Source: Desulfobacteraceae bacterium (GTDB lineage Bacteria > Desulfobacterota > Desulfobacteria > Desulfobacterales > Desulfobacteraceae). Taken from it: a DNA stretch of 9,251 bases. The notes below the pieces were generated by a model. That model worked only from the letters and a program-made list of their open reading frames with translations, was not told where the DNA came from and did no database searches. Below, in pieces: positions 6,667 to 9,251 of the stretch; position 1 is the first letter of the stretch, and every line of letters begins with the position of its first letter. Location: the NCBI GenBank assembly GCA_022712835.1, contig JAFLJU010000685.1:1-9251 (forward strand), written 5' to 3'. A program made the position numbers and the translations under genes.

Positions 6667-6978
6667 ATGTCCAGTGTTGGAGTTGTTTTATATAAGAAAA
6701 ATGATGAACCCGGAATATTAACTGCCGAATGGTGCCATACCGATTATGGGAATGGTACAGGTATTGCGACGGGGGGAGTGGCGGAAGGCTTTGAAGGTAA
6801 TTACCGCATCCGTTATTTTGACGATAAAGGAAATTTTCAAGCAGAACGTGGGTTGGTCATTCAAAAGCAGGGTAAATTTTATCATGTATCGTGGATTCAT
6901 AATGGGGAAATAAGCGGTCAAGGTATTGGTATCGAGACAACAGAAGGCTTATCTGTTGGCTATCGTGATGTTAAATAA
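6667..6978 (+). CDS. Small uncharacterised all-beta protein
   Basis: I do not recognise a named family. The 103-aa product has no signal peptide or membrane segment, so it is probably cytoplasmic. It looks all-beta: alternating hydrophobic strands separated by glycine turns (VGVVLY, GILTAEWCH, GTGIATGG, GNYRIRYFDDKGN, ERGLVIQKQGKFYHVSWIHNG, GQGIGIE, LSVGYRDV), recalling a small up-and-down barrel such as a lipocalin- or avidin-like fold; this is a guess from pattern alone. AAGGA (6656-6660) sits six bases before the ATG. It is a transcription unit separate from the fad operon, lying behind the terminator and a palindrome. The DNA is more A/T-rich in codon choice than the fad genes, which hints at a different history. 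It is followed by 214 bp containing a broken small frame and then the DUF2325 gene. Confidence 0.7.
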   Translation: MSSVGVVLYKKNDEPGILTAEWCHTDYGNGTGIATGGVAEGFEGNYRIRYFDDKGNFQAERGLVIQKQGKFYHVSWIHNGEISGQGIGIETTEGLSVGYRDVK

Positions 6979-6984
6979 AAATAA

Positions 6985-7209
6985 TTGTGTCCCGTTAAAT
7001 TTGAAATCCAATCCCCTTCTCCCCTCTATCTAGTTCACACAGGGGAATATATGATGGCACAGGGCATGTCTGGGGCGATTGATTTTGGCTGGGGGCTTGA
7101 CTATGATTAAGATGATCTATATATTGAGCTGGATAAAAAGTTAGACGCGGCAAACTTATTTTGTGAGATGATAAAATATTTGGAGAGTGATTATGTCAGA
7201 TCCCCTTAA
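6985..7209 (+). pseudogene. Probable decayed small gene with in-frame TAA
   Basis: One reading frame gives protein-like sequence on both sides of a TAA at 7108-7110. Before it comes PVKFEIQSPSPLYLVHTGEY followed by MMAQGMSGAIDFGWGLDYD. After it comes DDLYIELDKKLDAANLFCEM and then IKYLESDYVRSP, ending at TAA 7207-7209. A single C-to-T change of CAA would create the internal stop. The 5' end is unclear: upstream codons lack an ATG and a ribosome-binding site, so the gene may also be cut at its start. A 19-aa peptide from ATG 7051, preceded by AGGGGA (7041-7046), is the only intact product. The frame overlaps the DUF2325 start by 17 bases. No family is recognised; calling it a pseudogene is inference. 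Confidence 0.35.
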
Positions 7210-8458
7210 AAAATTCATGAATATTTGGGAAATAGAACCGCATTTTAAATGTCCGGTGGTGGGGGCCATGCTCTCTGTGGACAAGCACAAAAATATATTG
7301 AAAAAGTGCGGGTACGAAGTTAAATCCATGAAATCTTATGAATACCACAGCCACCTTATGGGGCGCATGGGGGATGAAAATCCAGTCTCGGTCAAGGTGA
7401 ACAATTTCATTCGCCACCAGGCCAGAAAATACATGGTGGAGATTGCAGCATTGTTTGAAAAAAGAGCGGAAAATGCCGTAAGACACCTGTGGGATACCTG
7501 CTCTGGGAATGGAGAGATCGGTACGGTGATGTATGCCATTGTGGCCCATGAGGATGCCGGTGTTCAGTTGCTCCAGGATGTCCACGGTGAGGTTCACATG
7601 CAGGCCCATGCCAATATGACCGAGGTATTCCATGTCCGTCAGAATCTGAAGGCCAGTCATGAGACCCTGGATCGGGAAAAAATGAAACTGGTCCGGATGA
7701 ATGAAAAGTTCAGAGAATTAGTTGGGTTTCGTAAGTCCGATGCCCTGGCTCTGGAGGGATTTCGCTCTAAAACCAGGGAATTGAAAACCCAGATCCATTC
7801 CCTGGAAGCCCGTGTGAATCCAGAGGAAAATCTGATCCAGGCCTATGAGGAAAAAATCCTTGCCCTTGGCCAGGCCCTTGCCTTGGAACAGGAATCCGCC
7901 AGAAAAACAGAGCGGGAAGCCAGGCAGATGCAGATCCAATTGTTCAGTGTGAAAAATGAGAATGAACTGATTCGAAAAGAGCTTCAGGAGCTGGTAACCT
8001 CCTTTGTGCCCGCCTCCTCCCAACAGAAAATCCCGGTATCATTGGGTCCCAACATGGATTTACAACCGGATTTTGATCTGAAATCGCAACTGGACTGTCC
8101 TTCCCAGAACGTTTGTTTGGGGGACGACTGCCCCCATTACCAGCTTTGCGCCAAGCGGGTTTTTATGATCGGCGGTATCACCAAGATGAAGGGCTATTAT
8201 CGGGACATAGTGGAAAAGGCTGGGGGAAAATTTGATTACCATGACGGATACATGAAAAATGCAGGAACCAACCTGGCCGCCAAGGTAAAACGCTGTGATG
8301 TGGTGGTCTGTCCGGTGAGTTGTAATAGTCATAATGCCTGTTTACAGGTGAAAAAACTTTGCCACCGTTATAACAAAGAGGTGAAGTTTTTAAACTCTGC
8401 CAGCCTATCTGCAGTCACCCAGGCTCTGTTTGTACCCGAACTGGCCCAGGCCAATTGA
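7193..8458 (+). CDS. DUF2325 protein with coiled coil and four-cysteine cluster
   Basis: Protein of unknown role, 421 aa, without signal peptide or membrane helix. The N-terminal domain (about 10-150) includes IWEIEPHFKCPVVGAMLS and a helical HLWDTCSGNGEIGTVMY...DVHGEVHMQAHANM block, a module I recall from other DUF2325 proteins. Residues 150-268 are a long charged coiled coil. A cluster C302-x5-C308-x4-C313-x5-C319 comes next and could bind zinc or an Fe-S centre. The DUF2325 domain (about 321-410) follows: VFMIGGITKMKGYY, YHDGYMKNAGTNL and a Cys-rich CDVVVCPVSCNSHNAC, a Rossmann-like pattern. The start is taken as ATG 7193 because GGAGAG (7182-7187) lies five bases before it; a GTG at 7187 would add only two residues and sit on that site. 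His/Cys richness suggests metal or redox sensing, which is inference. Confidence 0.85.
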   Translation: MSDPLKKFMNIWEIEPHFKCPVVGAMLSVDKHKNILKKCGYEVKSMKSYEYHSHLMGRMGDENPVSVKVNNFIRHQARKYMVEIAALFEKRAENAVRHLWDTCSGNGEIGTVMYAIVAHEDAGVQLLQDVHGEVHMQAHANMTEVFHVRQNLKASHETLDREKMKLVRMNEKFRELVGFRKSDALALEGFRSKTRELKTQIHSLEARVNPEENLIQAYEEKILALGQALALEQESARKTEREARQMQIQLFSVKNENELIRKELQELVTSFVPASSQQKIPVSLGPNMDLQPDFDLKSQLDCPSQNVCLGDDCPHYQLCAKRVFMIGGITKMKGYYRDIVEKAGGKFDYHDGYMKNAGTNLAAKVKRCDVVVCPVSCNSHNACLQVKKLCHRYNKEVKFLNSASLSAVTQALFVPELAQAN

Positions 8459-8646
8459 TATGATTCTGTTCGCCCCTGCACTGGAAACCATTATGAGAGT
8501 GGGTTCTGTACACTTTCAGGCATTTTCTTGTTTTTAAGATCTCCTTATAAGAGTTTAGCCCTTTTATCGTCTTGTGCTTGAATCATCATACCCTTTCTGA
8601 TAGTCCTAAAATCGAATCAAATAAAAATACAAAAATCGGAGCCACA

Positions 8647-9251
8647 TTGTTCATATTTCTCGACACGGAAACCACAGGAACTGAAACTAAAGACAGATTA
8701 TGCCAGCTCGCCTATAAACTTGAAACCGGTGAGATTGTAAACGAATTATTCAAACCGCCATTACCAATTGCAATTGAAGCCATGAGCGTTCACCATATTA
8801 CAAATGAACAGGTGGCTGACAAACCAGAGTTTAAAGAGTCCCCTGATTTTCAAAAAATGGTCAATTTATTAAATGATGATACCAATATTCTTGTCGCCCA
8901 CAATGCTAAATTTGATGTTGATATGCTCGTTAAAGAAGGTGTTAACCCAAAGAAGGTGATTTGTACATTGAAGTTGGCCAGGCACCTGGATCCAAATGGT
9001 GTTATACCCAAATACAAACTTCAATATTTAAGGTATTATCTGGGTATTCAAATTGAAGCCACCGCCCATGATGCCCTGGGTGATATCCTGGTTCTTGAAA
9101 AATTGTTTGAGAGATTATTTGTGAGGATGAGCAAGGATACAGGTCCCGCTGCTGTTGAAAATAAAATGATGGAGATCTCAAGTAAACCGGTTTTGTTGAG
9201 CCGGATCTATTTTGGCAAACATAAAGGGCAGCTTTTCAGGGATATACCTAA
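8647..9251 (+). CDS. DnaQ/ExoX-type 3'-5' exonuclease (partial, 3' end off window)
   Basis: DEDDh-family exonuclease degrading DNA (or RNA) from the 3' end, probably in repair. Motif I is FLDTETTG with D6 and E8, motif II is VAHNAKFD with D90, and motif III is HDALGD with H141 and D146, so the full catalytic set is present. MSVHHITNEQVADKPEF (46-62) is the usual linker of the family. The tail, YFGKHKGQLFRDIP at the window edge, matches the FGKxKG start of the C-terminal extension I recall from ExoX-like proteins, making ExoX a better name than a polymerase III epsilon subunit. The start is TTG 8647: GGAG (8638-8641) lies five bases before it, motif I begins four residues in, and no in-frame ATG lies nearby upstream. 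The 188 bp before it contains no gene or clear terminator. Confidence 0.85.
   Translation, partial: MFIFLDTETTGTETKDRLCQLAYKLETGEIVNELFKPPLPIAIEAMSVHHITNEQVADKPEFKESPDFQKMVNLLNDDTNILVAHNAKFDVDMLVKEGVNPKKVICTLKLARHLDPNGVIPKYKLQYLRYYLGIQIEATAHDALGDILVLEKLFERLFVRMSKDTGPAAVENKMMEISSKPVLLSRIYFGKHKGQLFRDIP

Noticed and set aside
8443..8454. Short hairpin TGGCC-CA-GGCCA at the 3' end of the DUF2325 gene
   Set aside because: Two-base loop, inside coding sequence and no T tract follows, so it is not a terminator.
8505..8560. Possible insertion-sequence scar (TTCTGTACACTTTC, and CTTATAAG palindrome at 8544-8551)
   Set aside because: The string recalls ends of some transposases' elements, but no matching second inverted repeat, target duplication or transposase remnant is visible.
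1..9251. CRISPR array, tRNA or rRNA genes
   Set aside because: No regularly spaced repeats of CRISPR size and no tRNA or rRNA signature seen by eye on either strand.

Overview
The window reads as ordinary chromosomal DNA of a Gram-negative anaerobe, most likely a deltaproteobacterial sulfate reducer of the Desulfobacteraceae type. This rests on moderate base composition, a beta-oxidation operon, a PAS/HAMP sensor and a DUF2325 protein with a style of N-terminus I associate with Desulfo-/Geobacter-type genomes. It is an inference from protein style, not a database result.

Layout. (1) Bases 2-766 (+) hold the C-terminal part of a membrane HAMP-PAS sensor that stops exactly where a histidine-kinase or other output domain would normally begin. 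(2) Convergent to it, 8 bp away, are two overlapping minus-strand genes: an alpha/alpha-toroid protein (prenyltransferase/squalene-oxidase-like, starting at 2546) followed by a left-handed beta-helix acetyltransferase (TTG start at 1500). They look like a two-gene unit of a surface-glycan, lipid or secondary-metabolite pathway. (3) The 324-bp divergent intergenic region 2547-2870 carries a TTGACA promoter and two 18-bp palindromic sites very close to the operator of the TetR-family fatty-acid regulator FadR of Bacillus. (4) Bases 2871-6486 (+) are a fadN-fadA-type operon: a two-domain 3-hydroxyacyl-CoA dehydrogenase/enoyl-CoA hydratase and a thiolase, ended by a strong intrinsic terminator at 6537-6581. 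(5) Bases 6582-8458 hold smaller accessory genes: an unrecognised 103-aa protein, a probable decayed small gene interrupted by an in-frame TAA, and a 421-aa DUF2325 protein with a coiled coil and a four-cysteine cluster. (6) From 8647 to the window edge there is a partial DnaQ/ExoX-type 3'-5' exonuclease.

How the genes work together. FadN and FadA would perform hydration, oxidation and thiolysis in beta-oxidation (or the same steps in reverse). The acyl-CoA dehydrogenase, electron-transfer flavoprotein and acyl-CoA ligase must lie elsewhere. The operators imply that acyl-CoA relieves repression of this operon by a TetR-type protein not encoded here. The flanking genes are not obviously connected to it. 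The most interesting signals are the FadR-like operator pair in front of a fadNA operon, the sensor lacking its output domain, and the small broken gene directly overlapping the DUF2325 start.
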